A stretch of DNA of 44,578 bases from Rhodocyclaceae bacterium (GCA_013426785.1 JACDZI010000021.1:1-44578), one strand, 5' to 3'. Numbered from the stretch's first letter, positions 30,617 to 39,505 are shown. The notes: generated by a model from the letters alone, not told the origin. Made by a program: numbers and translations.

Positions 30617-31552
30617 TCAGTCGAGCGCTTCGCCGTAGGCCGCGACGAACTGCAAGGCAATGTCGGCGCGTGTCGGCTTGTGGTTCTGCCCGCCACGGTG
30701 GGCAATCTTGATGCTGCCCATCAGGCCGGCCAGACGGCCGGTCTTCTGCCAATCCCAGCCCTGCGCAATGCCGTAGAGCAGGCCCGCCCGGTAGGCATCG
30801 CCGCAACCGGTCGGGTCGACCACCGCCGCCGGGGGCAGCACGGGAATGTCGATGATGCTGCCGTCGGCGTAGATGCGCGAACCGTTGGCGCCGAGCGTGA
30901 CGATCAGCGCCTTCACCTCCGTGGCCAGTTCATCCAGTGATTTGCCGGTGCGCTCGGTGAGCAGCTTGGCCTCGTAGTCATTGACGGTACAGTAGTCGGC
31001 GAGGCGGATGAAATCCAGCAGCTCCTCGCCGTTGAACATCGGCAGGCCCTGGCCCGGATCGAAGATGAACGGGATGCCGAGATCGTGGAACTCGCGGGCG
31101 TGCTGCAGCATGCCGTCGCGGCCGTCCGGCGCGACGATGCCGAGCCTGACGTCGGCGGCGTCGCCGATGCGGTTGAGATGCGACTGGCTCATCGCGCCCG
31201 GATGGAAGGCGGTGATCTGGTTGTCGTCGAGGTCGGTGGTGATGAAGGCCTGCGCGGTGTAGCTGCCCGGCACTTGGCGCACATGGGTGGCCGGCAGGTC
31301 GAGGTGCTTGAGGCGCAGCAGGTAAAGATCGCTGTCGTCGCCGACGGTCGCCATGATCAGCGGCTGGCCGCCCAGCAGCCTGAGGTTGTAGGCGATGTTG
31401 CCGGCGCAGCCGCCGTATTCGCGGCGCATGTCGGGCACCAGGAAGGCAACGTTGAGGATGTGGATCTGCTCCGGCAGGATGTGATGCTTGAACTTGTCGT
31501 GGAACACCATGATGGTGTCGTAGGCGAGCGAGCCGCAGATGAGTGTGTTCAT
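30617..31552 (-). CDS. PfkB-family carbohydrate/adenosine kinase
   Basis: 311 residues. YGGCAGNIAYNLRLLGG is the PfkB N-terminal signature and DPTGCGDAYRAGLLYGIAQG the C-terminal one with the catalytic Asp. Relatives of this length in betaproteobacteria are annotated as adenosine or ribokinase-like sugar kinases; the substrate cannot be read from sequence. It ends the minus-strand run that begins with aroQ, 15 bp after the DUF3426 gene. Confidence 0.88.
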   Translation of the reverse strand: MNTLICGSLAYDTIMVFHDKFKHHILPEQIHILNVAFLVPDMRREYGGCAGNIAYNLRLLGGQPLIMATVGDDSDLYLLRLKHLDLPATHVRQVPGSYTAQAFITTDLDDNQITAFHPGAMSQSHLNRIGDAADVRLGIVAPDGRDGMLQHAREFHDLGIPFIFDPGQGLPMFNGEELLDFIRLADYCTVNDYEAKLLTERTGKSLDELATEVKALIVTLGANGSRIYADGSIIDIPVLPPAAVVDPTGCGDAYRAGLLYGIAQGWDWQKTGRLAGLMGSIKIAHRGGQNHKPTRADIALQFVAAYGEALD

Positions 31553-31567
31553 GATGGTTTCCGTCGG

Positions 31568-32413
31568 TCAGGGATAGAAGAGATAGAGGCGATAGCCCAC
31601 CGCCGGCACTTCGGGGGCATCGAAAGTCAGCTTGACCGGCACCTCGCCGCGCGGGGCGAAACCGTCGACGGCACGTTTGCCTTGGGGGAGAAACTCCTGC
31701 GGGGTAAGTACCTTACGCACCACCGCCTCGTCACGGGTATCCGTCAGCGTCAGTTCGAGATGCGGATAGGTCTGCACGAAGGGCGCGCGATTGCGCAGCG
31801 TGGCCGTCAGGTCGAGCTGGCCATTGTCGCCCGGCGCGAGGTCGGAACTCTCGATGCCGACCAGATCGGGTTTCTGCGGGAACGGCACTGCGCAGGCGAA
31901 CGGCGCACAGACCGCTTCGAGCAGCGGCCGCAGGCCCGGCGCCATCACCGCCAGTTCGACGCGGAACAGCAACAGGGACTGGAGGAGAGCGAGGGCGAGC
32001 AGGGCGATTACACCCATTGTCCAGGGTCGGTCATTCCTGGGGGGCACCTCCGTGGCTGGCGCCGGTTCTGCCAAGGTCGGTTTTTCCTCTGGCGGGGTTG
32101 CCAACGCTGCGGCAGTTGTTTCTGGTTCTGGAATGACTTCCGGTTCTGGCTCCGGTTCGGGCTCCGGTTCGGGCTCGACGATTTCCGCCAGTTCCGGTTC
32201 CGGCGTGGTTACGGCGTCGACTTCTGGTGGTTTTGTCGGCGTTTCCGGCGGCAACTGGACGGGAGCGGCAACAACCGTCGGTTCGTCGGTCAGGCGATCG
32301 AGGGCATCGAAAACCTCGCGGCATGCGCCGCAGCGCACCTTGCCCTGACGCACCTTCAGTTGCTCGGGACTGACACGGAAGGTCGTTTCGCAATGGGGGC
32401 AACGGGTCAACAT
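31568..32413 (-). CDS. MJ0042 zinc-ribbon / DUF3426 membrane protein
   Basis: 281 residues in three parts: an N-terminal zinc ribbon (CPHCETTFRVSPEQLKVRQGKVRCGAC), a low-complexity Pro/Glu linker with a short EP dipeptide repeat, a single membrane helix (WTMGVIALLALALLQSLLLF, about 134-153), and a C-terminal DUF3426 domain (LDLTATLRNRAPFVQTYPHLELTLTD). Function unknown. Placement after prmA is conserved in betaproteobacteria. Its start overlaps the prmA end by 7 bp. Confidence 0.9.
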   Translation of the reverse strand: MLTRCPHCETTFRVSPEQLKVRQGKVRCGACREVFDALDRLTDEPTVVAAPVQLPPETPTKPPEVDAVTTPEPELAEIVEPEPEPEPEPEPEVIPEPETTAAALATPPEEKPTLAEPAPATEVPPRNDRPWTMGVIALLALALLQSLLLFRVELAVMAPGLRPLLEAVCAPFACAVPFPQKPDLVGIESSDLAPGDNGQLDLTATLRNRAPFVQTYPHLELTLTDTRDEAVVRKVLTPQEFLPQGKRAVDGFAPRGEVPVKLTFDAPEVPAVGYRLYLFYP

Positions 32414-33312
32414 GGCGCGAGCGTACCCAATTTTTGCCCTTCGAGCCGCACCCAGCCTTCATGCACCGCACCCACCGCAAGCGCCAGGTAAGGCGCGTAA
32501 GCGTCGATCACCTGCCCGGCCTGTGCTTCGAGGATGCCGGACAAGGCTAGTTGCCCGCCGGGCTTGAGACGGGAAGCGAGCAGCGGTGCCAGCACCAGCA
32601 ACGGGTTGGTCAGGATGTTGGCGATGACGACGTCGAAGCATTCATTGAGCAGCGCACCGGAATGGACCAACCGCAATGGCACGCCATTGCGGGCGGCATT
32701 ATCGGCGGCGGCCGTCAGCGCGGCCGGATCAATATCGAGGCCCAGCACGTCGCCGGCACAGAACTTGAGTGCAGTAATGCCCAAAATACCCGAACCGCAA
32801 CCGTAATCGAGCACGGAAACGTCAGGCCGGATATGCGCTTCGAGCCATTCGAGGCAGAGGCGCGTGGTCGGGTGGCTGCCGGTGCCAAAAGCCAGCCCAG
32901 GGTCGAGTTCCAGGTTGATCGCCGCCGGATCGGGAGCTGCATGCCAGGAAGGCACGATCCACAAGCGGCTTGAAATGCGGATCGGCTCGAACTGGGACTG
33001 GGTCAGCCGCACCCAGTCCTGCTCGGCGACCTCGTCGAAGCTCATGGCGACGTCAGGGTCCAGCCCGGCATCTTGCATGGCCACCACAATCCGGGCCGTC
33101 AGGTCGTCTGCGGGTTCGAACAGGGCGACGACGCGGCTGTCTTCCCAAAGGGGCGTATCGCTCGATCCGGGCTCGCCGAATTGCGGCGTTTCAAATTCCG
33201 TTCCGGCCCGCGCATCCTCGACGCTGACGGAAATTGCCCCGGCCGCCAGCAGGGTATCGGACAGTGCCTCGGCCCGGACGGCCTCGATTTCGACAGCGAC
33301 TGAGAGCCACAT
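32407..33312 (-). CDS. prmA: Ribosomal protein L11 methyltransferase
   Basis: 301 residues. An N-terminal substrate-recognition domain ([34 protein letters not shown]) precedes a SAM methyltransferase domain with GLAFGTGSHPTTRLCLEWLE, VLDYGCGSGILGITAL and DVVIANILTNPLLVLAP, the NPPY-like motif of PrmA. Its ATG overlaps the accC stop by one base, and its end overlaps the next gene, so all are likely cotranscribed. Confidence 0.96.
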   Translation of the reverse strand: MWLSVAVEIEAVRAEALSDTLLAAGAISVSVEDARAGTEFETPQFGEPGSSDTPLWEDSRVVALFEPADDLTARIVVAMQDAGLDPDVAMSFDEVAEQDWVRLTQSQFEPIRISSRLWIVPSWHAAPDPAAINLELDPGLAFGTGSHPTTRLCLEWLEAHIRPDVSVLDYGCGSGILGITALKFCAGDVLGLDIDPAALTAAADNAARNGVPLRLVHSGALLNECFDVVIANILTNPLLVLAPLLASRLKPGGQLALSGILEAQAGQVIDAYAPYLALAVGAVHEGWVRLEGQKLGTLAPC

Positions 33313-34679
33313 TATTTCCGGTGGGCTTCCTCACGGGCCGCGAGTTTCTCTTCGAGATAGTGGATGCTGGTGCCACCCTTGATGAAGCGCTCGTCCAGCA
33401 TCAGGTCCTGGTGCAGCGGAATATTCGTCTTGATGCCCGTCACCATCATTTCGGACAAGGCAATGCGCATGCGGCGAATGGCCTGCTCGCGGGTGTCACC
33501 ATAGGAGATCACCTTGCCGATCATCGAGTCGTAATGCGGAGGAACGGTATAGCCCGAATAGGCATGCGAATCGACGCGGATGCCGGGCCCCCCTGGCGGG
33601 TGCCATGTCATTATCTTGCCGGGACATGGCGTGAACTTGAAGGGATCTTCGGCGTTTATGCGGCATTCCACCGCATGCCCGCGCATCTCGATGTCACGCT
33701 GGCGGAACCACAGCTTCTCGCCGGCGGCGATGCGGATCTGCGCCTGCACGATGTCCAGCCCGGTGGTCAATTCGGTGACGGGATGCTCGACCTGCACGCG
33801 GGTGTTCATCTCGATGAAGTAGAACTCGCCATTTTCGTAGAGGAACTCGAATGTCCCCGCCCCGCGATAACCGATCTTCTTGCAGGCATCTGCGCAACGG
33901 TCGCCGATGCGCGAAATGGCGCGGCGGTTGATGTCCGGAGCCGGCGCTTCCTCAATCACCTTTTGGTGGCGGCGCTGCATCGAGCAGTCGCGCTCGCCCA
34001 GCCAGACCGCGTTGCGAAAATTGTCGGCCATGATCTGGATCTCGATGTGGCGCGGCGTTTCGAGAAATTTTTCCATGTAAACCATCGAGTTGCCGAAAGC
34101 GGCGCCCGCCTCGGCACGCGTCATGCTGACCGCGTTCAACAAGGCAGCCTCGGTGTGTACCACGCGCATGCCGCGTCCGCCACCGCCACCGGCGGCCTTG
34201 ATGATGACGGGGTAGCCGATACTTCGGGCAACTTTCACGATCTCCTTGGGATCTTCGGGTAACGCGCCCTCGGAACCTGGTACGCAGGGAACACCGGCGA
34301 CCTTCATTGCCGCCTTGGCGGATACCTTGTCGCCCATCAGGCGGATGGTCTCGGCCTGCGGGCCGATAAAGACGAAACCGGATTTTTCGACCCGCTCGGC
34401 GAAATCGGCGTTTTCCGAAAGGAAGCCGTAGCCAGGGTGGATGGCCTCGGCATCGGTCACCTCGGCTGCCGAAATGATGGCCGGGATATTCAGGTAGCTC
34501 AGGGTGGAGGATGGCGGCCCGATGCAGACCGACTCGTCGGCCAACTTGACGTACTTGGCCTCGGCATCGGCGGTGGAATGCACGGCCACGGTGCGGATGC
34601 CCAGTTCACGGCAGGCACGCAGCACCCGGAGGGCGATCTCGCCCCGGTTAGCGATCAGGACCTTCTCGAACATGGCCAT
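33312..34679 (-). CDS. accC: Acetyl-CoA carboxylase, biotin carboxylase subunit
   Basis: 455 residues, biotin carboxylase alone without a biotinyl domain, unlike the 667-residue Pcc[36 protein letters not shown] (ATP lid), and [16 protein letters not shown] are conserved. First committed step of fatty acid synthesis with AccB and AccAD. The start at 34679 lies inside the accB stop (ATGA); an ATG two codons on (34673) is equally possible. Confidence 0.97.
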   Translation of the reverse strand: MAMFEKVLIANRGEIALRVLRACRELGIRTVAVHSTADAEAKYVKLADESVCIGPPSSTLSYLNIPAIISAAEVTDAEAIHPGYGFLSENADFAERVEKSGFVFIGPQAETIRLMGDKVSAKAAMKVAGVPCVPGSEGALPEDPKEIVKVARSIGYPVIIKAAGGGGGRGMRVVHTEAALLNAVSMTRAEAGAAFGNSMVYMEKFLETPRHIEIQIMADNFRNAVWLGERDCSMQRRHQKVIEEAPAPDINRRAISRIGDRCADACKKIGYRGAGTFEFLYENGEFYFIEMNTRVQVEHPVTELTTGLDIVQAQIRIAAGEKLWFRQRDIEMRGHAVECRINAEDPFKFTPCPGKIMTWHPPGGPGIRVDSHAYSGYTVPPHYDSMIGKVISYGDTREQAIRRMRIALSEMMVTGIKTNIPLHQDLMLDERFIKGGTSIHYLEEKLAAREEAHRK

Positions 34680-35149
34680 CAGCCAATGATGAACATGGGT
34701 TGGTCGAATTCGACCGGTTGGCCATTTTCGACGAGGATGGCCTTGACGACGCCATCGGCATCCGACTCGATTTCGTTCATCAGTTTCATCGCCTCGATGA
34801 TGCAGAGCGTTTCGCCCTTCTTCACCACCGCGCCGACCTCGACGAAAGCCGCAGCACCCGGACTGCCGGAACGGTAGAAGGTACCGACCATCGGCGCCCG
34901 CACCGCATGGCCTTCAAGTTCTGGTGCCACAATATCTTCGGGCAGGGAAGTCGGCGCCAGCGGGGCGGCATTATTGCCCATCACTACCTGCGACTGCGCG
35001 CCCATCGGCATGCTCACCATGGTCGTGGTCGGCATCATGGGGGCATGCTTCGCGATGCGGATCTTTTCCTCGCCCTCGCTGATTTCCAACTCGGAAATGC
35101 CCGAATTCTGCACCAGTTCAATGAGGGTTTTCAGTTTTCTCAGGTCCAT
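34679..35149 (-). CDS. accB: Acetyl-CoA carboxylase biotin carboxyl carrier protein
   Basis: 156 residues from the ATG at 35149 (GGAGACAGC upstream). N-terminal [23 protein letters not shown], an Ala/Pro/Met-rich linker, and the biotinyl domain ending with [18 protein letters not shown] where the lysine of AMKLM is biotinylated; the [14 protein letters not shown] thumb-like segment is also present. A longer in-frame start at 35224 would run through the hairpins and is unlikely. Confidence 0.96.
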   Translation of the reverse strand: MDLRKLKTLIELVQNSGISELEISEGEEKIRIAKHAPMMPTTTMVSMPMGAQSQVVMGNNAAPLAPTSLPEDIVAPELEGHAVRAPMVGTFYRSGSPGAAAFVEVGAVVKKGETLCIIEAMKLMNEIESDADGVVKAILVENGQPVEFDQPMFIIG

Positions 35150-35161
35150 GCTGTCTCCATC

Positions 35162-35178
35162 GCCCGCGGATGGCGGGC
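35162..35178. other. Small hairpin upstream of accB
   Basis: GCCCGC (35162-35167) / GCGGGC (35173-35178), 5-nt loop, directly before the accB ribosome binding region. It is adjacent to a larger hairpin at 35184-35217. Confidence 0.5.
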
Positions 35179-35183
35179 AGTGG

Positions 35184-35217
35184 GCTCTGCCGGGCGCAAA
35201 GAGTCGCCCGGCAGAGC
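35184..35217. other. Strong hairpin between aroQ and accB
   Basis: Perfect 13-bp stem GCTCTGCCGGGCG (35184-35196) / CGCCCGGCAGAGC (35205-35217) with an 8-nt loop. There is no T-run on either side, so not a standard terminator. It may be an attenuator, an RNA-processing site or a stabilising element in the aroQ-accBC message. Confidence 0.7.
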
Positions 35218-35231
35218 GGTTCAATTGAAAG

Positions 35232-35732
35232 TCAAGGTCTTCGGATGCGCGTCAGGGCAGCATCCAGCGCCAGGGCATAGCCCTGCGCACCGAAGCCACT
35301 GATGGTGCCCACAGCGATATCGTCAAAATAGGAGTGCTTGCGGAAGTCTTCACGGGCATGCACGTTCGACAGGTGAACCTCGATGAATGGGATGCGCACC
35401 GCCGCCAGCGCATCCCGCAGGGCAACGCTGGTATGGGTATAGCCGGCGGGATTCAGGATGATGAACTCGATGCCCTCGCTGCCTGCCGCCTGTACGCGGT
35501 CGATCAGTTCCCCCTCGCCATTGCTCTGGAAACTTTCGATCTGCACCCCGTCGGCACGAGCGCGCGCTTCCATCATCGTATGGATATCGCCCAGGGTGGT
35601 ACGGCCGTAAATTTTGGGTTCACGGGTGCCCAGCAGGTTCAGATTCGGGCCATGCAGGACCAGAATACGTGGGCCGGCCGGCAATTCCTTATCGCTATTG
35701 ACAGAGTCCTTCTTGCTTTTTGGGTTCGACAT
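35232..35732 (-). CDS. aroQ: 3-Dehydroquinate dehydratase, type II
   Basis: Third step of the shikimate pathway. 166 residues, about 20 longer at the N-terminus than most type II enzymes (Lys/Ser-rich, [18 protein letters not shown]). The catalytic loop [35 protein letters not shown] and [17 protein letters not shown] are conserved. aroQ-accB-accC is a common betaproteobacterial order. No good ribosome binding site is seen before 35732; the true start might be later. Confidence 0.95.
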   Translation of the reverse strand: MSNPKSKKDSVNSDKELPAGPRILVLHGPNLNLLGTREPKIYGRTTLGDIHTMMEARARADGVQIESFQSNGEGELIDRVQAAGSEGIEFIILNPAGYTHTSVALRDALAAVRIPFIEVHLSNVHAREDFRKHSYFDDIAVGTISGFGAQGYALALDAALTRIRRP

Positions 35733-35771
35733 GACTGCAAGTTTGCCGCAAATGCGGGGGGTTTGTCCAGT

Positions 35772-36383
35772 TCACGTTTTTCCGCTGGCGCACAACGCCT
35801 CGACCGCCTCCACCCGCGCACGGCTGCGTGAGCGGCCATCGCGCCCCTTTAGAACGACCCGCTCTTCGCGCGGGGGAAGCACGATCAGGTTGGCCGGCAT
35901 TTCCTCGTCGTCGATCATCAGCACTGCCTCGACACGATCATTCCTGGGTTTGCCGTGGTGAAAGGGAATGTCGCGGTCAAGGAGAAATATTTCCACCTCC
36001 TTGGCGCTGTCCGGGTACAGCAGCAAGTCGATGCGGGCATGGCGGCCAGCCGTTCCTTCCAGTACCGATCCGGTCAGATAGGGCGCGAAAGGTGCCAGCA
36101 CCTGCATCAATTCGATCGACGCACTCCGCAGGAAAGCCAGGCGCTCACCGTGCTCCTCTTCCTGATAGACCGCCTGGTAGTCGCGCACTGCATCCTCGAC
36201 TTCGGCATTCCCCGGCAGGGGAAAGCCCTCGGGCAGACCCAGCTGGCGCACCGCCTTGCGCTTGGCCAGGCCATATTCCATGCCGTCTTCGGCGATCAGG
36301 CGTGCGGCAGCATTGACGAGCTCGGAGCGCAATGCTGAAGAATTCGGGTTGAGGATGCGGGCGGGTCGACTGCGGCGTGGCAT
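35772..36383 (-). CDS. Uncharacterised conserved protein, possible nucleotidyltransferase fold
   Basis: 203 residues, function not recognised. The N-terminal half is helical and basic (MPRRSRPARILNPNSSALRSELVNAAARLIAEDGMEYGLAKRKAVRQLGLP). The middle segment YLTGSVLEGTAGRHARIDLLLYPDSAKEVEIFLLDRDI resembles the GS..G.....D.DL arrangement of nucleotidyltransferases but lacks the full acidic triad. It is divergent from mpl with 53 bp between starts, so the two may be coregulated. No clear catalytic motif. Confidence 0.75.
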   Translation of the reverse strand: MPRRSRPARILNPNSSALRSELVNAAARLIAEDGMEYGLAKRKAVRQLGLPEGFPLPGNAEVEDAVRDYQAVYQEEEHGERLAFLRSASIELMQVLAPFAPYLTGSVLEGTAGRHARIDLLLYPDSAKEVEIFLLDRDIPFHHGKPRNDRVEAVLMIDDEEMPANLIVLPPREERVVLKGRDGRSRSRARVEAVEALCASGKT

Positions 36384-36396
36384 TACGGCACTCCCG

Positions 36397-36416
36397 TAGA
36401 ATGGGAGCCTATTCTA
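36397..36416. promoter_or_regulatory. Symmetric divergent promoter region of mpl
   Basis: TAGAAT (36397-36402) and its inverted partner ATTCTA (36411-36416) give one -10-like hexamer (5 of 6) on each strand, with CTCCC/GGGAG nested between them (36391-36407). The -35 regions would lie in the opposite genes and are weak. Confidence 0.4.
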
Positions 36417-36436
36417 TCCCCGCAACAGACCTCGTC

Positions 36437-37789
36437 ATGCACCTCCACATTCTCGGGATTTGCGGCACCTTCATGGGCGGCATCGCACTGATAGCCCGTG
36501 CCGCAGGCCACCGCGTCACTGGTTGCGACGCCAACGCCTATCCACCCATGAGCACTCAGTTGGAAGCCGAAGGCATCGAATTGATTGAGGGCTACGATGC
36601 CGATCAACTAACACTGGATGCCGATCTTTGGGTGGTCGGCAATGCCGTATCGCGTGGCAACCCGTTGCTGGAAGCCATCCTGGACTGCGGGCTGCCTTAC
36701 ATTTCCGGGCCACAATGGCTGGCGGAAAACGTCCTTCAGGGTAAATGGGTTCTCGCGGTAGCTGGAACCCATGGAAAAACAACGACTTCGGCGATGCTTG
36801 CCTGGATTCTTGAAGACGCCGGCCTGCAACCCGGCTACCTGATCGGCGGCGTGCCACAGAATTTTGGGAAATCTGCAAACTTCAGCGAATCCGCCTTCTT
36901 CGTGATCGAAGCCGACGAGTATGACACGGCATTTTGCGACAAACGATCCAAGTTCGTTCATTACTGTCCGCGCACTGCGGTACTGAATAATCTTGAATTC
37001 GACCATGCCGATATATTCGCCGACCTGGCGGCCATCGAGACCCAGTTCCATCACCTGGTGCGGACGATCCCCGGCAATGGTCTGATCGTCGCCAATGCCG
37101 GCGAACCGGCTCTTGAGCGCGTCCTCCAGCGCGGTTGCTGGACCCCCGTCGAGCATTTCAACGACCATCAGGGCTGGCATGCTTGCGGAGAGGATGCCAG
37201 CGGACAACTTTTGATTTATCAGCAACAGCAGTTAATTGGCGACATCTGCTGGCAACTTGCAGGCAATCACAACCGGAATAACGCCATCGCCGCCCTGCTC
37301 GCTGCGCGCCACGCCGGAGTGCCACTGGCGCGCGGGCTTGAAGCTCTGTCGCGATTTGAAAATGTCAAGCGCCGGCTGGAACTGCGCGGAACTGCGAACG
37401 AGGTTACCGTCTACGACGACTTTGCCCACCATCCGACCGCCATCGCCACCACGCTGGCGGGGCTGCGGGGCCGTGTAGGCGATGCTCGCATCATCGCGGT
37501 GCTGGAGCCGCGCTCCAATACCATGAAGTTGGGCACCATGAAGGCGACCCTTCCTCACAGCCTGATCGATGCCGACCTCGTTTTTTGCTTCGGTGCCAAT
37601 CTGGGCTGGGATGCAGCGGCGGCCCTTGACCCGCTGGGCGATAAAGCCCGTGTCGACAACGATCTGGATAACCTGGTCGCGGATATTTGCCGCGTAGCCC
37701 GTCCCGGCGATCAGGTGCTTGTGATGAGCAACGGTGGCTTCGGCGGCATCCACGACAAACTGCTGGCTACCCTGGCCGCGCCCGCGTAA
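36437..37789 (+). CDS. mpl: UDP-N-acetylmuramate:L-alanyl-gamma-D-glutamyl-meso-diaminopimelate ligase
   Basis: Murein recycling ligase that reattaches the released tripeptide to UDP-MurNAc. 450 residues from the ATG at 36437 (MHLHILGICGTFMGGIALIARAAGH, the Mpl opening, where MurC has a different one). ATP loop VLAVAGTHGKTTTSAML near 110-126, ADEYDTAFCDKRSKFVHYCPRTAVLNNLEFDHADIF and DDFAHHPTAI are typical Mur-ligase motifs. The in-frame upstream start at 36377 is not supported. Confidence 0.95.
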   Translation: MHLHILGICGTFMGGIALIARAAGHRVTGCDANAYPPMSTQLEAEGIELIEGYDADQLTLDADLWVVGNAVSRGNPLLEAILDCGLPYISGPQWLAENVLQGKWVLAVAGTHGKTTTSAMLAWILEDAGLQPGYLIGGVPQNFGKSANFSESAFFVIEADEYDTAFCDKRSKFVHYCPRTAVLNNLEFDHADIFADLAAIETQFHHLVRTIPGNGLIVANAGEPALERVLQRGCWTPVEHFNDHQGWHACGEDASGQLLIYQQQQLIGDICWQLAGNHNRNNAIAALLAARHAGVPLARGLEALSRFENVKRRLELRGTANEVTVYDDFAHHPTAIATTLAGLRGRVGDARIIAVLEPRSNTMKLGTMKATLPHSLIDADLVFCFGANLGWDAAAALDPLGDKARVDNDLDNLVADICRVARPGDQVLVMSNGGFGGIHDKLLATLAAPA

Positions 37790-38509
37790 GTGTTCATCAA
37801 GATCGTCATAGTCCTGCTGCTGCTCATCGTGGTGGCGAGTTTGCTGACGAACCGCAACCCGCAGGCACGCCAGCGCCCGTTGACGCGGGTGCGCCCCCTG
37901 ATGCTGCGTGTTGCCATCGTGCTGCTGGTCATCAGCAGCATCCTGGCCGGTTTACATCTGTCGGGTTGCAGCCGTGAAGCGGCAACCTTCCACTCCACCG
38001 ACATCAGCGGGGCGGATTTCGCCCGGCTGAAGGCGCTCGACAGCCTCAGCGATCACCGCGGTCGCCGTCTCGCCAGCGCCGACTTTTCAGGAAAGGTGGT
38101 GGTGGTTTATTTCGGCTACACCCTGTGCCCGGACATTTGTCCGACCACCCTGACGGCCATGAAGGAGGCGATGCAGCGGCTCGGTCCGGCAGCCGACCGC
38201 GTGCAGGTGCTGTTCGTGACGGTCGATCCCGAGCGGGATACGCCAGAACTGCTCGCCGCCTACGTGCCCTGGTTCGACGCCCGTTTTCTGGGCCTCCACG
38301 CCGCCCCCCAAACCACGCGGGAGATTGCCCGGGAGTTCCATGTCCTCTATAGCAAGGTCAAGGGCAGCGCGGCACTCGACTACAGTATCGACCACAGTGC
38401 GACCAGCTATGCCTACGATCCGGCCGGGCGGCTGCGACTGCTGATCCGTCACGGCGAATCGCCCGACAACATCGCGGCCGACTTGCGTCAATTACTGGCA
38501 GGAAAATAA
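37790..38509 (+). CDS. SCO1/SenC-type copper chaperone with extra N-terminal membrane segment
   Basis: 239 residues from a GTG directly after the mpl stop. The C-terminal 170 residues are SCO1: GKVVVVYFGYTLCPDICPTTL with the copper-binding CxxxC, VTVDPERDTPELLAAYV, and DYSIDHSATSY with the distal His. The N-terminus is unusual: a first membrane helix (2-20), then PLMLRVAIVLLVISSILAGLHLSGC, which alone would be a lipoprotein signal with lipobox LSGC. An ATG at 37901 would give a standard 202-residue SCO lipoprotein. So either a fused small membrane protein or an internal start. RRLASADF (about 92-99) is a repeat copy. Role: copper insertion into cytochrome oxidase. Confidence 0.85.
   Translation: MFIKIVIVLLLLIVVASLLTNRNPQARQRPLTRVRPLMLRVAIVLLVISSILAGLHLSGCSREAATFHSTDISGADFARLKALDSLSDHRGRRLASADFSGKVVVVYFGYTLCPDICPTTLTAMKEAMQRLGPAADRVQVLFVTVDPERDTPELLAAYVPWFDARFLGLHAAPQTTREIAREFHVLYSKVKGSAALDYSIDHSATSYAYDPAGRLRLLIRHGESPDNIAADLRQLLAGK
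38064..38087 (+). repeat. 24-bp dispersed repeat, copy 15
   Basis: 23 of 24 identical. Sense orientation in the SCO1 gene, read as RRLASADF. Confidence 0.93.
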
Positions 38510-39412
38510 TTACATCTGGGGTGCCAGAACGCCCTTCATCTTCTGCATGGCCTTGGCTTCGATCTGGCGAATGCGCTCGGCCGACACGCCATATTCGGCG
38601 GCGAGTTCATGCAGGGTCGCGACTTCCTCGCCGTCCTCGACCAGCCAGCGGCGTTGCACGATCGTACGGCTGCGCTCGTCCAGGCTAGCCAGGGCATTGC
38701 TAATCCCGCTATCGTGCAGCCGATCACGTTCCTTGCGCTCCAACTGGGCCGAGGGCTCGATGCCGGCATCCGCAGCGAGGTAGGCGATCGGCGCGTAGTG
38801 CTCGTCCTCATCGTCGGTCAGCGGTTCGAGCGAAACGTCCGTCCCGCCCATGCGGGTTTCCATCTCGACGACTTCCTCGGGCTTGACACCGAGTTGCCGC
38901 GCCACCGCCTTGACTTCCTCGGGGCCGAGGCCGGCGAAGCCCGCCTCGGTGTTCGCCTCGTGAGCGATGGCCGACTTCATGCTGCGCAAGTTGAAGAACA
39001 ACTTGCGTTGCGCCTTGGTGGTCGCCACCTTGACGAGGCGCCAGTTCTTGAGGATGTATTCGTGAATCTCCGCCTTGATCCAGTGCAGTGCGAACGACAC
39101 AAGTCGCACGCCGCGCTCGGGGTCGAAACGCTTGACCGCCTTCATCAGGCCGATGTTGCCTTCCTGAATCAGGTCGGCATGGGGCAAACCGTAGCCGAGA
39201 TAGCCGCGGGCGACGGCAATCACCAGCCGCAGGTGCGATGTCACCAAGCTGCGCGCAGCCTCAAGATCGCCGCTGTCGCGGAAGCGGCGCGCGAGGTCTT
39301 TCTCAACATCATCGGTGAGAAGCGGGACACGGTTTGCCGCGGAAATGTAAGCCTCGATACTGCCGGTTGCGGACGGCAGAGGGAACTGGGCAAGGGTCAA
39401 TGCATGGCTCAT
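38510..39412 (-). CDS. rpoH: RNA polymerase heat-shock sigma factor sigma-32
   Basis: 300 residues. Region 2 HADLIQEGNIGLMKAVKRFDPERGVRLVSFALHWIKAEIHEYILKNW, followed by the RpoH box KAQRKLFFNLR that separates RpoH from other sigma factors, and region 4 helix-turn-helix TLHELAAEYGVSAERIRQIEAKAM. Directs heat-shock transcription. A full AAGGAGGA (39420-39427) lies before the ATG. Upstream is a perfect CIRCE element. Its stop is immediately adjacent to the SCO1 stop (convergent). It follows ftsX as in E. coli, but with its own promoter. Confidence 0.98.
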   Translation of the reverse strand: MSHALTLAQFPLPSATGSIEAYISAANRVPLLTDDVEKDLARRFRDSGDLEAARSLVTSHLRLVIAVARGYLGYGLPHADLIQEGNIGLMKAVKRFDPERGVRLVSFALHWIKAEIHEYILKNWRLVKVATTKAQRKLFFNLRSMKSAIAHEANTEAGFAGLGPEEVKAVARQLGVKPEEVVEMETRMGGTDVSLEPLTDDEDEHYAPIAYLAADAGIEPSAQLERKERDRLHDSGISNALASLDERSRTIVQRRWLVEDGEEVATLHELAAEYGVSAERIRQIEAKAMQKMKGVLAPQM

Positions 39413-39434
39413 GTCAGGATCCTCCTTGATGCAA

Positions 39435-39464
39435 ATATTAGCACTCGTCGCGTATGAGTGCTAA
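39435..39464 (-). promoter_or_regulatory. Candidate rpoH core promoter overlapped by CIRCE
   Basis: On the minus strand TTAGCA (39464-39459) and TAATAT (39440-39435) are 18 bp apart and could be the -35 and -10. CIRCE overlaps both almost exactly. Transcription would start about 20 bases before the rpoH start. Confidence 0.5.
39438..39464. promoter_or_regulatory. CIRCE operator (HrcA binding site) of rpoH
   Basis: Perfect TTAGCACTC (39438-39446) - 9-bp spacer - GAGTGCTAA (39456-39464), the universal CIRCE consensus. A further half-site-like TAGCAC (39468-39473) forms a second overlapping dyad, GTGCTA-ATAA-TAGCAC. HrcA is the known repressor binding CIRCE. Confidence 0.95.
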
Positions 39465-39505
39465 TAATAGCACAAGTTTCCGACTATTTTAGTGTGCCTT
39501 TGTGG

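Noticed and set aside
32140-32200. GGTTCC/GGCTCC tandem-like sequence
   Set aside because: It is the Glu-Pro dipeptide repeat of the DUF3426 linker, a usual low-complexity stretch rather than a mobile repeat.
34946-34969. 19 of 24 match to the repeat in the accB linker
   Set aside because: The Ala/Pro-rich linker of AccB favours such sequence; five mismatches make it unsafe to call.
35184-35217. Strong hairpin as a Rho-independent terminator
   Set aside because: No T-run follows on either strand.
30617-35732. aroQ-accBC-prmA-DUF3426-pfkB as an unusual operon
   Set aside because: The order up to DUF3426 is ordinary for betaproteobacteria; only the hairpins in it are worth attention.
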